Below the pieces are notes generated by a model. It had not been told where the DNA came from. It made no database searches and saw only the letters and a list, made by a program, of their open reading frames with translations. Source: Sphaerisporangium sp039871875 (GTDB lineage Bacteria; Actinomycetota; Actinomycetes; Streptosporangiales; Streptosporangiaceae). Taken from it: a stretch of 64,000 nucleotides of DNA. Position 1 is the first letter of the stretch. Each line of letters opens with the position of its first letter. Position numbers and translations under genes: made by a program. Below, piece after piece: positions 8,432-16,878 of the stretch. The stretch lies in contig NZ_JBDPMD010000006.1 in NCBI RefSeq assembly GCF_039871875.1, positions 62,001 through 126,000 of the forward strand. The letters run 5' to 3'.

Positions 8432-8577
8432 CTGTCTCGGTAAGTAAATCGCACAACTTCCACAAAATTAGGAAATCTCGCCTCAAGGGTGAACCGGATC
8501 CCCGCAGGCCCCGTACCTCTGCCCGAACAAGCGCGCGCGAACGGGACAGCGGGACACATGGAAGGAGAGGGCATTCG

Positions 8578-9219
8578 GTGAACCGGCTTCAGTTCAGGCC
8601 CATGCGGCTCATCGAGGTGCTCGGCGCACTGACGTTCCTGGTCGTGGCCACCATCACGGTGCTGACCATCGCCCCGAACGCCATCAGGTCGGCGAGCGGC
8701 GCCTCACCGGCGGACTGGACCACCACCGACTCCGGCCCCATCGGGCCGGCCGACCGCGACTTCCTCGCCAAGGTCCGGCAGGCCGGTCTGTGGGAGATCC
8801 CGACCGGCCAGCAGGCGCAGGAACGGGCCGGCAGCCAGCGCGTCAAGGAGGTCGGCCTGCAACTCGCCGCCGACCACACCAAGCTGGACGAGCAGGTGCG
8901 CGCGGTCGCGGCCAAGCTCCGGGTCAAGATCCCGAGCACGCCGAGCGCCGACCAGCAGGCGTGGATGGCCGAGCTGTCGCAACTCGAGGGCGAGGCGTAC
9001 GACAAGGTGTTCGCCGACCGGCTCCGCGCGGCGCACGGCAAGGTGTTCGCCGCCGTCGCCCTGGTGCGCGCCGGCACCAAGAACGACGAGATCCGGGCGT
9101 TCGCCCAGGTCGCGGTCGATGTGGTGATGAAGCACATGACGCTTCTCGAGAGCACCGGCAAGGTGGACTACGCCGCCCTGCCGACACCCCCGCCTCCCTC
9201 CCCTATCCCCTCCAAGTAG
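8578..9219 (+). CDS. DUF4142 secreted/membrane-anchored protein
   Basis: A 213-residue protein with an N-terminal membrane anchor (IEVLGALTFLVVATITVLTIAP, about residues 12-33) and a DUF4142 ferritin-like helical domain: DRDFLAKVRQAGLWEI, ADHTKLDEQVRAVAAKL, LEGEAYDKVFADRLRAAHGKV. DUF4142 proteins are exported four-helix proteins of unclear function; no iron ligands can be claimed here. The tail is Pro-rich (TPPPPSPIPSK). The GTG at 8578 follows GGAAGGAGAGG. Its position opposite an ECF sigma operon suggests envelope-stress regulation, which is inference. Confidence 0.8.
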   Translation: MNRLQFRPMRLIEVLGALTFLVVATITVLTIAPNAIRSASGASPADWTTTDSGPIGPADRDFLAKVRQAGLWEIPTGQQAQERAGSQRVKEVGLQLAADHTKLDEQVRAVAAKLRVKIPSTPSADQQAWMAELSQLEGEAYDKVFADRLRAAHGKVFAAVALVRAGTKNDEIRAFAQVAVDVVMKHMTLLESTGKVDYAALPTPPPPSPIPSK

Positions 9220-9297
9220 GGGACGAAGGCGCGAAGCCCGCCCTGGTTCACCGGACCACCGCGACCGCGACCTGTGCCGCTGCCGACCTCCGGAGCC

Positions 9298-9346
9298 GGC
9301 GGCCGATCGGCGGGGGGATCCACCTCCCCCTCACCGGTCGGCCGCC
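9298..9346. terminator. Bidirectional hairpin between convergent genes
   Basis: GGCGGCCGA (9298-9306) pairs with TCGGCCGCC (9338-9346) and encloses a second pairing of GGGGG and CCCCC. It sits between the 3' ends of the DUF4142 gene and the GMC oxidoreductase gene, so it can serve both. Confidence 0.6.
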
Positions 9347-9360
9347 TCGGGGTTTCCGCC

Positions 9361-11760
9361 TCACCCCGGTCCGTAGACGTCCCAGAGCTCCCCGACGAAG
9401 AACCTCCCGAAGCGGGCGACGGCCGTCAGGCCCCGCGGCCCCTCGGTGTCGAAGCTCTTCAGCGTGGCGGCGAGGTCCATGGGCTTGATGTGCAGCGTGC
9501 CCGCGCCGAGCACCTCGGCGCTCTCGTCCTCGTCCTCCGGGACGTGACCCTCCAGCAGGCGCGTGAAGAGGGTCGAGGTGTCGAGCCACAGCCTGGTGGC
9601 GGGCCCGTGATGGACGTCCTTCCAGCCCGACAGGGTGCGCCGCTCGCCGTCGTCGTCGGTGAACCACAACCGGTAGCGCATCTCGCGCCGGTCGGGGCTC
9701 ATGCCGGGGGCGAACAGGTTAAACCAGCCGCGCTCCACCTTGCGGCGCCCGCCGCAGATGGGGGAGTCGACCCATCCGGCCGCGTGGGCCAGGTGGGTGG
9801 GCTCGGCGAGGAAGCCGTTGACGTCGTCGATGGTGATGGTGAGCTCGAAGGAGAACCGGTCACCGTGCGAGCGGGCCGAGATGTCGCCCGAACGCGGGTC
9901 GCTCACGCCGAGGGACAGGAACCCCCGCATCTCCTCGGTGAACGAAAGGGACGTGCGCTCGCCGGGCCCGGGCATCGGGACGGGCGGCGTCTCGGCCGGC
10001 GGTTCGCTGACCAGGCCGGCACCCATGGTCATGTGGAACTCAACCTCTTTCGTCGCCTGAGTGGATCGCTTGGGCGGGATCGGACGCTGCTCCAGAATCC
10101 GGGTGCACATGCGGTCGGACAGCGCCGCGATGGTCAGCGACGGGTTGGCGCCCACCGGTCCCGGCAGCGCGGCGCCGTCGGCGATGTACAGGCCCGGGTG
10201 GTCGAACACCTCCCCGTAGGCGTCGCACACGCCCTCACCGGGGTGGCGGCCCATCGGCGCGCCGCCGAGCGGATGCACCGTGATGATGCGCTTGCTGAGC
10301 CACGCGGGCATGTCGGCGTACTCGGCGCCGAGCACGTCGGAGATGCGGCGCATCGTGGCCCGCACCCGCTCGAAGTACTCCTCACCGGTCTCGGTGTGCC
10401 ACTCGACGTCCAGCCGGCCGTCCCTGAGCCGCAGCACGCCGTCCGGAACGTCGCGGCCCATGCCGAGCAGGGGCAGGGACGAGGTGGACAACTCGCCGCG
10501 GCCGATCAGGTCGGCGAACTCGGCGGACATGTTGGTGTCCCCGGTGAGCATGGCCCGCAGCCGGTCGATGAGGAACCGGGCGGCGCGGCCGAGCTCGCTG
10601 CGCACGTCGGCGCCCTCCACCAGCCAGTCGACGAACGCAGGGAAGCCGCCGTCCTCGATGTAGCCGCCCCGGCCCGTCTCACGGGTGCCGTCGGCGGTGT
10701 CGGCCAGCCGGATCGCGCTCGTGATGACCGGCCCGCGGCTGCCGGTGATGGTGCGGCTGCCGGTGCGGTCCTTGGCGCGCAGCAGGAACGTCAGCAGGTC
10801 GCCGTTGCCGGAGAACCGCGTGCCGAGGCGGTCGCTCAGGCCGGGCAGCTCCGCGCGGCTGCGCAGCAGCAGGTACGTCGTGCCGAGCGTGCCCGCGGCC
10901 AGCACCAGCCGGTCGCAGGTGATGGTCTTCGGCCCCCCGGCCGGGTGGTGCGTGACGTAGTCGACGGCGTACCCGCCACCCCGCCTCGGCCGGATCGTGC
11001 GCACCTCGTGCAAGGTGCGCAGGTCCGCGCCGTGGTGGCGGGCCGCCGCCAGGTATGTGTGGTCGAGGCTGTTCTTGGCCCCGTCGTTGCACCCGAGGTT
11101 GCACTCCCCGCAGAGCCGGCACGTGCGGCGCTGCACCCCGTGCAGGTTGCCGTACGGCGCGTCCACCAGCGGCAGGCCGATGCCGGGCGCGGCGCCCCGC
11201 GACGGCGCGAAGCTGACCGCCAGCGGCGGCAGATGGTAGTCCAGGCCGAGCTCGGTGGCGGCGTCCTGCAGCGCCCGCGTCTTCGGGGTGTCGCTGTAAG
11301 CCGGGTTCTCCAGAGGATAGGAACCGACGCCGATCATCTCCTCGACGGCGTCGTAGTGCGGGTCGAGGTCGGCCCGGGTGACCGGCCAGTGCTCGTACCC
11401 GCCGTTCGGCAGCGGATCCTCGTTGACGAACCACCGCTCGTCCTTGCGCATCAGCACGTTGGCGTAGATGAGCGACCCGCCGCCGAGCCCGCTGGAGACC
11501 ACCGAGTCGCAGCCGTCGAAGCTCCACACGTCGAACATGCCGTACAGGCCCTCGGCCGGGTCCCAGAACGCCTTCCCCATCTCGGCGGGGCTGCGCGGGA
11601 ACATGCCAGGAGCGTAGGCACGGCCCCGCTCCAGCACCACCACCGACAGCCCCGCCGAGGCCATGCGGTACGCCGCGACCGAGCCCCCGAACCCGGATCC
11701 CACCACCACGACGTCCGCGTGTTCCGCGCCCGAGGGCGCGCCCGGAATATTAGTGATCAT
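9361..11760 (-). CDS. GMC-family FAD oxidoreductase (cholesterol-oxidase-like) with C-terminal extra domain
   Basis: A 799-residue flavoenzyme. The dinucleotide fold VVVGSGFGGSVAAYRMASAG occupies residues 18-37. A cysteine cluster CRLCGECNLGC lies near residues 211-223, and the GMC catalytic-site region RIITVHPLGGAPMG near 490. Residues up to about 565 form the GMC oxidase; the last 230 residues are a separate domain (ELTITIDDVNGFL, MRYRLWFTDDDGERRTLSGWKDVH) of a type often appended to cholesterol-oxidase-like proteins. No signal peptide is visible, so it is cytoplasmic. It starts 9 bp after the hydrolase stop with GAGG as RBS, so the two are co-translated. The substrate is probably a sterol, alcohol or lipid and is not decided by sequence. 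Confidence 0.85.
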   Translation of the reverse strand: MITNIPGAPSGAEHADVVVVGSGFGGSVAAYRMASAGLSVVVLERGRAYAPGMFPRSPAEMGKAFWDPAEGLYGMFDVWSFDGCDSVVSSGLGGGSLIYANVLMRKDERWFVNEDPLPNGGYEHWPVTRADLDPHYDAVEEMIGVGSYPLENPAYSDTPKTRALQDAATELGLDYHLPPLAVSFAPSRGAAPGIGLPLVDAPYGNLHGVQRRTCRLCGECNLGCNDGAKNSLDHTYLAAARHHGADLRTLHEVRTIRPRRGGGYAVDYVTHHPAGGPKTITCDRLVLAAGTLGTTYLLLRSRAELPGLSDRLGTRFSGNGDLLTFLLRAKDRTGSRTITGSRGPVITSAIRLADTADGTRETGRGGYIEDGGFPAFVDWLVEGADVRSELGRAARFLIDRLRAMLTGDTNMSAEFADLIGRGELSTSSLPLLGMGRDVPDGVLRLRDGRLDVEWHTETGEEYFERVRATMRRISDVLGAEYADMPAWLSKRIITVHPLGGAPMGRHPGEGVCDAYGEVFDHPGLYIADGAALPGPVGANPSLTIAALSDRMCTRILEQRPIPPKRSTQATKEVEFHMTMGAGLVSEPPAETPPVPMPGPGERTSLSFTEEMRGFLSLGVSDPRSGDISARSHGDRFSFELTITIDDVNGFLAEPTHLAHAAGWVDSPICGGRRKVERGWFNLFAPGMSPDRREMRYRLWFTDDDGERRTLSGWKDVHHGPATRLWLDTSTLFTRLLEGHVPEDEDESAEVLGAGTLHIKPMDLAATLKSFDTEGPRGLTAVARFGRFFVGELWDVYGPG

Positions 11761-11769
11761 CTTGGTGCC

Positions 11770-12870
11770 TCAGCCCGCGTGGCGCTTGAGGAAGTCGAGG
11801 ACGCGCGGGAACACGTCCACGTGCGCGTTCTTCCCGATCAGCGGGTCGATGTGCCCGTAGCCCGGCAGCACCTGCAGCTCGTGCCGCCCGGGTGCGCGCT
11901 TGGACAGGACACGGTGGCACACGATGTTCGAGTCGGTGAACACGTCGTTGTGGTCACCGGTCAGGAAGAGCACCGGGGTCTCGTTCCGCCCCGTGCCGGC
12001 CAGATAGTCGTCGGGCAGGGCCGCGTGCCGTGGCTCCCCAGGCTCGCACTTCACCGCGCGCCCTGCCCGCACCATCTTGTAGATGTGCCGGTAGTAGTTC
12101 ACGTCGGACGCCGCGTTCAGGTCGGCGAGCCGCTCGTGCAGATGGGTCTCCGGCGCCAGGTTGCCGTGACGGTACATCGCCGGGCGTCCGCTGCCCCACA
12201 TGAAGCTCTGCATGTGGCAGGCGGGCTCGCGGCACTCGGGATGGAAGAACGACACCGCGCGGGCGAGCAGGCGGCGCCTGCTGAGCGGCGGCGCGTCCGC
12301 GAAACGCGGGTCCAGGTACGGCAGACCCAAGCCGTACTCCAGCAGCGGCGGGCCGAACCGAAGCTTGACGCGGGCCCAGGCGGGGACCCGCGGGGTCAGC
12401 CCCACACTGTTGGCGACCATGCTCGTGACGCCGGTGACGGCTCCACCGAACAGGCTCATCATGAACGACACCGACCCCAGGCAGTGCGCGATGACATGGA
12501 TCCGCCGTGCCCCAACGTGACGGCGGAGCTCTGCCATGGCTGCCGGATGATCGAAGGCCGCGATGTCGTCCAGGGTGAACCGCCGGGTCTCCATGTTGTA
12601 GGGGAACCGGCTGCTCATGCGGAAGTCGAGCGTCCAGACGTCGCAGAAGCCGCTGTCCAGCAAGAAGCTCACCAGGTTGTGGTGCTCCGGCATGATGAAC
12701 ATGTCGCTGGACGAGGTCAGGCCGTGGACGAGCAGCACGACGTCATCGCTTTCCCCCGTACGGAAGCGAGTGAGCGTCAGGCCGAGCTCGTCCTCGGTCG
12801 AGAAGGGATGCACCGAGATCTCGGCCCCCGGCACGCCGTCAAGCGTGAAGCGCGAAATGCGGTGTTCCAT
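11770..12870 (-). CDS. Alpha/beta hydrolase with cysteine nucleophile
   Basis: A 366-residue alpha/beta-hydrolase. The oxyanion region is VLLVHGLTSSSDMF (about 45-58). The nucleophile elbow reads AHCLGS, placing Cys130 where lipases and esterases have Ser, as in PHA synthases and dienelactone hydrolases. Acid and base are likely the Asp in LTGDHNDVF and the His in GYGHIDPLIG. The ATG at 12870 follows AGGAGG by about 9 nt; an in-frame upstream ATG lacks an RBS. It is in an operon with the GMC oxidoreductase. Related proteins combine the two activities in one chain, so a joint oxidation/hydrolysis pathway on a lipid or sterol-like compound is plausible. Confidence 0.8.
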   Translation of the reverse strand: MEHRISRFTLDGVPGAEISVHPFSTEDELGLTLTRFRTGESDDVVLLVHGLTSSSDMFIMPEHHNLVSFLLDSGFCDVWTLDFRMSSRFPYNMETRRFTLDDIAAFDHPAAMAELRRHVGARRIHVIAHCLGSVSFMMSLFGGAVTGVTSMVANSVGLTPRVPAWARVKLRFGPPLLEYGLGLPYLDPRFADAPPLSRRRLLARAVSFFHPECREPACHMQSFMWGSGRPAMYRHGNLAPETHLHERLADLNAASDVNYYRHIYKMVRAGRAVKCEPGEPRHAALPDDYLAGTGRNETPVLFLTGDHNDVFTDSNIVCHRVLSKRAPGRHELQVLPGYGHIDPLIGKNAHVDVFPRVLDFLKRHAG

Positions 12871-12975
12871 CTGACCGTCCTCCTGGTCTTGACCCGCCTC
12901 AAACAATGCCAACAGGGGAACCCGTACGGCATCGTGGAAACCCCGTACATACGTACGTGACGCGGTCGTACGGAC

Positions 12976-15885
12976 TCAGGGTCCGCCCCGGTTGAGTTTG
13001 GTGGCGACGCCCACGCGTGAGGTGACGCCGAGTTTGGCGAACACGTGGGACAGGTGGGTCTCCACGGTGCGCACGCTGAGGAAGAGCTGCTCGGCGATGA
13101 GCTGGTTGGTCAGTCCCTCGGCGACCAGCAGCGCGATCTCGGTCTCCCGGGGGGACAACCCGTGCGGCCCGGCGGCCTGGTTCCCGGTCCCGGCCGACGA
13201 CACCCGCACCCCGAGGCGGCGCTGGGCGCGGGCGGCCTGGGCGGCGAGGCCCCGGGCGCCGCAGGAGGTGAAGATCTCACTCGCGTCGCGCAGCTTGGCG
13301 CGGGCCAGGGCGCGCTCGCCCGCGTCGCCGTAGGCGACGCCGGCGGTGAGCAGCGCACGCCCGGCGTCCAGCCGGCGTTCCCCGGCGGTGAGCAGCCCGG
13401 CGGCCTGGTCGGCCAGCTCGGCGGCGGCCTTGGGGTCGGCGGCCCGCACGGCGTGCGCCTCGGCGAGGGGGACCAGACCGGAGAACATCGGCAGCTCGGG
13501 CTGGGCGAGGACGGCGGCGCGCTGGGCGTACGCCGCGGCGGCCTCCGGGCGGCCGCGGGCGGCCTCGGCGTAGGCCAGGTACTCGCAGAAGGTCAGCAGG
13601 GCACCCTTGTCCGGGCGCGGGTCGACGAAACCGTCGCAGGCGTCCAGCAGCGCCTCGATGCCCTCGTCCAGGCGGCCGGCGCAGATTAGGGCGATGCCCC
13701 GGGCCTGGCGGGCCATGTCGCCCGACACCTCGCTGAGGTTGACCCCGGCGCGCAGCGCCTCGTCACCGGCCTGGACGGCGGCGTCGTGGTCGCCCGACCA
13801 GGTCAGCGCGAGGCACAGGGCGGTGAGCGCGAACACCATCTGCTGGCCCGACTCCAGCAGCCGCGCGCCCTCCACCGACTCCTCGGCGCTGTCGAGCGCC
13901 TCGGGCAGCTTCCCGAGGAAGGTCAGCACGCGGGCCCGGCCGGCGAGCAGGTTGGTCAGGATGTAGTCCTGGCCGGTGGAGCGGGCCACCGCGGCGGCGC
14001 GGTCGAAGTGGCGCAGCGCCACCGGGTACCGGCCCATGTGGGTCTCGGCCCAGCAGGTCCACGCCACCGCGTCCAGCCACTCGGCCAGGTGCTCGTCCAG
14101 CGCCTCGGTGATCAGGTGGTCGGCCGCGTCGGCGGCGGCCAGCGCGTCGGTGAGCCGCCCCGCCGCGTACGCCGGCATGGGGCGCAGCGCCGCGACCGCC
14201 ATGGCCAGGCCCGGGGCCCAGTCGTCCTCGGACTCGGGCATCAGGTCGAGCACCGCCTGGGCGGCGCGGAAGTCGGCGCGCATCATGGCCTCGGCGACCA
14301 GGCGCATGCGCAGCGGGATGGCGACGGCGGCGCGCGGGTCGGGCATGCGGCGCAGCTCGTCCAGCAGCAGGGCGCGGGCCTCGTGCGGGCGGTCGAGCTG
14401 ACGCTCCATCAGCGCGCACAGGCGGGCGGCCCGCGCCCGGCGGTCGTAGTCGTCCTCGGGGAGCAGGCGCAGCAGCTCGCGCGCGGTGTCGCGGCTGTCG
14501 GCGAGCTTGCCGCTGACGCCGAGGGCGCGGCTGAGCTCCATGAGCAGCTCCAGCCGTTCCTCCAGGGTGCCGGGCTCCTCGGGCATCAGGTCCAGCGCTT
14601 TGCGCAGCCAGTGCGCGGCGGTCACCGGGGCCTGGGCGGTGACGGCGCGGGCGGCCTCCACCAGGGTGGCGATGGCCCGCTGGTCCCCGAAGCTGCCCGA
14701 CCGCTCGATGTGGTGGGCCCGCACCGTGGCCGGCGCGCCGAGCCCGGTCAGGTGCGCGGCCAGCCGGGCGTGCGCGGCCAGCCGCCAGCCCGCGGCGGCC
14801 GACTCGTACGCGGCCTGGCGCACCAGCGGGTGGCGGAAACGGAACCTGCCGCCGGCGCCGGGACGCACGATGTCCCGGGCCACCAGCTCGTCCAGGGCGT
14901 CCAGCGCGCCCGCCTCCCCGACCTCGGCCGCGACCGCGGCCAGCGCGGGCTCGAACTCGTCGGCGGTGACCGCGGCGGCCTGGGCGACCAGCAGCGAGCC
15001 CGGCGACAGGTCCCCGAGCTCGACCTGCAGCGCGGCCCGCACGGTGGCGGGCAGCTCGCCGACCGTCAGGCGGCTCATCCTGGCCAGGGCCTCCAGGTAG
15101 AACGGGTTGCCGCCGCTGGCCTCGAACAGCGCGGCGCGGCGGCTGCGGTTCACCTCAGGGCCGAGGAACTGCTCGACCTCGGCCTCGTTCAGCGGCCCGA
15201 CCATCACCTCGCCGCCCCGGGCGCCGGCGCTGCGGGCCAGCGCCGCCAGCCGCGGCGTCACCTGCGCCGGGCGGTAGGCCACCGCGACCAGCACCCGCCC
15301 GCGCGGCGGGTGGCGCACCAGGTGGTCGAGGAACTCCGCCGAGCTGTCGTCGGCCCAGTGCACGTCGTCCAGGATCAGCGCCAGCCCGGCCGGGGAGGCC
15401 AGCTCGTCGATGAGCTGCCGCAGCGCCCGGTACAGCCGGTAGCGCACCATGCCGGACTGGCCGGCGTCCTCACCCGGGTCGGTGGCCTCGTCGGGCATCT
15501 TGGCCGCCAGCGCCGGGAACACCGTGGCCAGCAGGCGCGCCTGCCCGGCGCCGAGGCGCCCCGACAGGTCGTCGCGGCGGGCCTCCAGGTGGTCGTCCAG
15601 CGCGTCCACCAGCGCGCTGAACGGCATGATCTGCTCGAACTCGGCTGCCCTGCCCCATAACGTGGTCAGGCCGCGCCCGCCGGCCATGGCCGCCAGCTCC
15701 GCCAGCAGCCGTGTCTTGCCCGCGCCCGGCTCGCCGACCATGGCGCGGAACTGGAAACCGCGGGCCACGGTCGCGTCCACACTCTGGGTGAAGGCACGCA
15801 GCGCGTCACGCCGTCCGACGAGGGGGCCGCCGGAGTGGACCGTCCCGGCGCCGTCGCCGTCCGGTAGAGCCTCACGACCGTTCAT
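12976..15885 (-). CDS. LuxR-family LAL transcriptional regulator (large ATP-binding)
   Basis: About 969 residues. The N-terminal ATPase has Walker A GEPGAGKT (51-58) and Walker B ALILDDVHWADD. The centre is a long alpha-helical, TPR-like region. The C-terminal 60 residues are a LuxR helix-turn-helix (LSPRETEIALLVAEGLTNQLIAEQL...VETHLSHVFAKLGV). LAL proteins are pathway-type activators gated by ATP and often by a small ligand, as with MalT. The start at 15885 gives the family-like lead into PLVGRRDALRAF; the RBS is weak and the open frame extends upstream. It is encoded just upstream of the hydrolase/GMC pair on the same strand, so it is a likely activator of them. Confidence 0.88.
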   Translation of the reverse strand: MNGREALPDGDGAGTVHSGGPLVGRRDALRAFTQSVDATVARGFQFRAMVGEPGAGKTRLLAELAAMAGGRGLTTLWGRAAEFEQIMPFSALVDALDDHLEARRDDLSGRLGAGQARLLATVFPALAAKMPDEATDPGEDAGQSGMVRYRLYRALRQLIDELASPAGLALILDDVHWADDSSAEFLDHLVRHPPRGRVLVAVAYRPAQVTPRLAALARSAGARGGEVMVGPLNEAEVEQFLGPEVNRSRRAALFEASGGNPFYLEALARMSRLTVGELPATVRAALQVELGDLSPGSLLVAQAAAVTADEFEPALAAVAAEVGEAGALDALDELVARDIVRPGAGGRFRFRHPLVRQAAYESAAAGWRLAAHARLAAHLTGLGAPATVRAHHIERSGSFGDQRAIATLVEAARAVTAQAPVTAAHWLRKALDLMPEEPGTLEERLELLMELSRALGVSGKLADSRDTARELLRLLPEDDYDRRARAARLCALMERQLDRPHEARALLLDELRRMPDPRAAVAIPLRMRLVAEAMMRADFRAAQAVLDLMPESEDDWAPGLAMAVAALRPMPAYAAGRLTDALAAADAADHLITEALDEHLAEWLDAVAWTCWAETHMGRYPVALRHFDRAAAVARSTGQDYILTNLLAGRARVLTFLGKLPEALDSAEESVEGARLLESGQQMVFALTALCLALTWSGDHDAAVQAGDEALRAGVNLSEVSGDMARQARGIALICAGRLDEGIEALLDACDGFVDPRPDKGALLTFCEYLAYAEAARGRPEAAAAYAQRAAVLAQPELPMFSGLVPLAEAHAVRAADPKAAAELADQAAGLLTAGERRLDAGRALLTAGVAYGDAGERALARAKLRDASEIFTSCGARGLAAQAARAQRRLGVRVSSAGTGNQAAGPHGLSPRETEIALLVAEGLTNQLIAEQLFLSVRTVETHLSHVFAKLGVTSRVGVATKLNRGGP

Positions 15886-16118
15886 GTCTGTACCCCACAG
15901 CGTGACGGAACACCAGGAAGAGCCACGCCGCAATCCATTTGTGCCAGGGAGTTTCCCGCGCGGTGCCTGAGCCCACCGCGCGCATGCTGCCATGGGGCGC
16001 CGTGCCGGCGTCCCATGGGGCATGATTTTGTCGTAATACTGGCGGGTAGCGTGTTGATCGACCGGATCAGACCCATTAAGCCCAGGATGAGCAAGACCAA
16101 GCCCGGTCCGCTACCCTT
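15886..16118. promoter_or_regulatory. Intergenic region with a 29-bp inverted repeat
   Basis: No gene is visible. CCATGGGGCGCC (15990-16001) and GGCGTCCCATGG (16007-16018) are inverted with one mismatch and a 5-nt spacer. The repeat lies about 105 bp upstream of the LuxR start and 100 bp past the TetR stop. It could be an operator for the LuxR gene or a terminator for tetR; its symmetry and lack of a T tract do not separate these. Confidence 0.4.
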
Positions 16119-16754
16119 TTATGGCGAATCTTGATGTCCTAGGCGTTGTAGGCCCTGAACGACCAGTTCGGCGGCCCGGTGCGCGGCGGCCACGATCTCC
16201 TCGGGCGAGCCGCCGCGGTCCATGACCGTCGTCGCCGCCAGCTTCGCCGCCCCGATGAACGCGCCGATGGCCGCGGCCGCCTCCACCTCGTCCATCTCGC
16301 CGCGGAACGCCTCGCGCAGCGCGCCGGTCAGCTCCCGCTGGAACTCGAACAGCAGGTGCAGCGCGCGGGCCTGCAGGGACGGCGCCGACATGATGATGCC
16401 GCTGCGCTCGGGCGTCATGCGCAGCACCAGGTCGTCCTCCCCGCCCTCCAGGGTCAGGACCGCGTCCGCCACCCGGGCCAGCAGCGCGGCGGCGGACTCG
16501 CCCGGCTCGCGAGACGCGATCACCGACAGTGCGCGATCGGCGCGGGCGCGGGTGTCGTGGAAGACCACGTCCTCCTTGCTGGCGAAGTAGCTGAAGAAGG
16601 TGCGGGGGGAGACGTCGGCCTCCGCCGCGATCTCGGCGACGGTGGTCTCCTCGTACCCCTTGACGTGGAACAGGCGCAGGGCGGCCTCGCACAGCGTGCG
16701 GCGGGTGCGCAGCTTCTTGCGCTCTCTGAGTCCTGGTGGCTGCTGCTCGGCCAT
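16119..16754 (-). CDS. TetR-family transcriptional regulator
   Basis: A 211-residue regulator with a standard N-terminal helix-turn-helix (TLCEAALRLFHVKGYEETTVAEIAAEADVSPRTFFSYFASKED) and a helical ligand-binding domain. Divergent from the P450/ferredoxin pair, its most likely target along with its own gene. The ATG is preceded by TAAAGT (16761-16766) at 6 nt and no RBS, so the transcript looks leaderless. The operator candidate at 16768-16797 would cover its -35 region. Confidence 0.9.
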   Translation of the reverse strand: MAEQQPPGLRERKKLRTRRTLCEAALRLFHVKGYEETTVAEIAAEADVSPRTFFSYFASKEDVVFHDTRARADRALSVIASREPGESAAALLARVADAVLTLEGGEDDLVLRMTPERSGIIMSAPSLQARALHLLFEFQRELTGALREAFRGEMDEVEAAAAIGAFIGAAKLAATTVMDRGGSPEEIVAAAHRAAELVVQGLQRLGHQDSP

Positions 16755-16767
16755 GCCGGAACTTTAC

Positions 16768-16797
16768 TGCATCGGATGCTTTTTTTCATCCATTGCA
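16768..16797. promoter_or_regulatory. Candidate TetR operator between tetR and P450
   Basis: TGCATCGGATG (16768-16778) and CATCCATTGCA (16787-16797) are inverted arms with two mismatches around a C/T-tract spacer of 8 nt. The site starts 14 bp from the tetR start codon, immediately upstream of its TAAAGT hexamer. Binding is inferred from position and symmetry. Confidence 0.5.
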
Positions 16798-16878
16798 ATT
16801 TCAGAGCTAGTACTGTTTCGTGGGATAGGTCAGGAACGAGGCCACGACAGGAAAACCGTCCGTGTCAAGGAGCGCGCC

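Noticed and set aside
9274..12960. A 1228-codon plus-strand frame opposite the GMC/hydrolase operon
   Set aside because: Spans two well-supported genes on the other strand and shows no recognisable domain.
13786..15660. A 624-codon plus-strand frame antisense to the LuxR regulator
   Set aside because: Typical antisense shadow of a high-GC gene (Gly/Gln/Arg/His-rich); the LAL regulator on the minus strand has clear motifs throughout.
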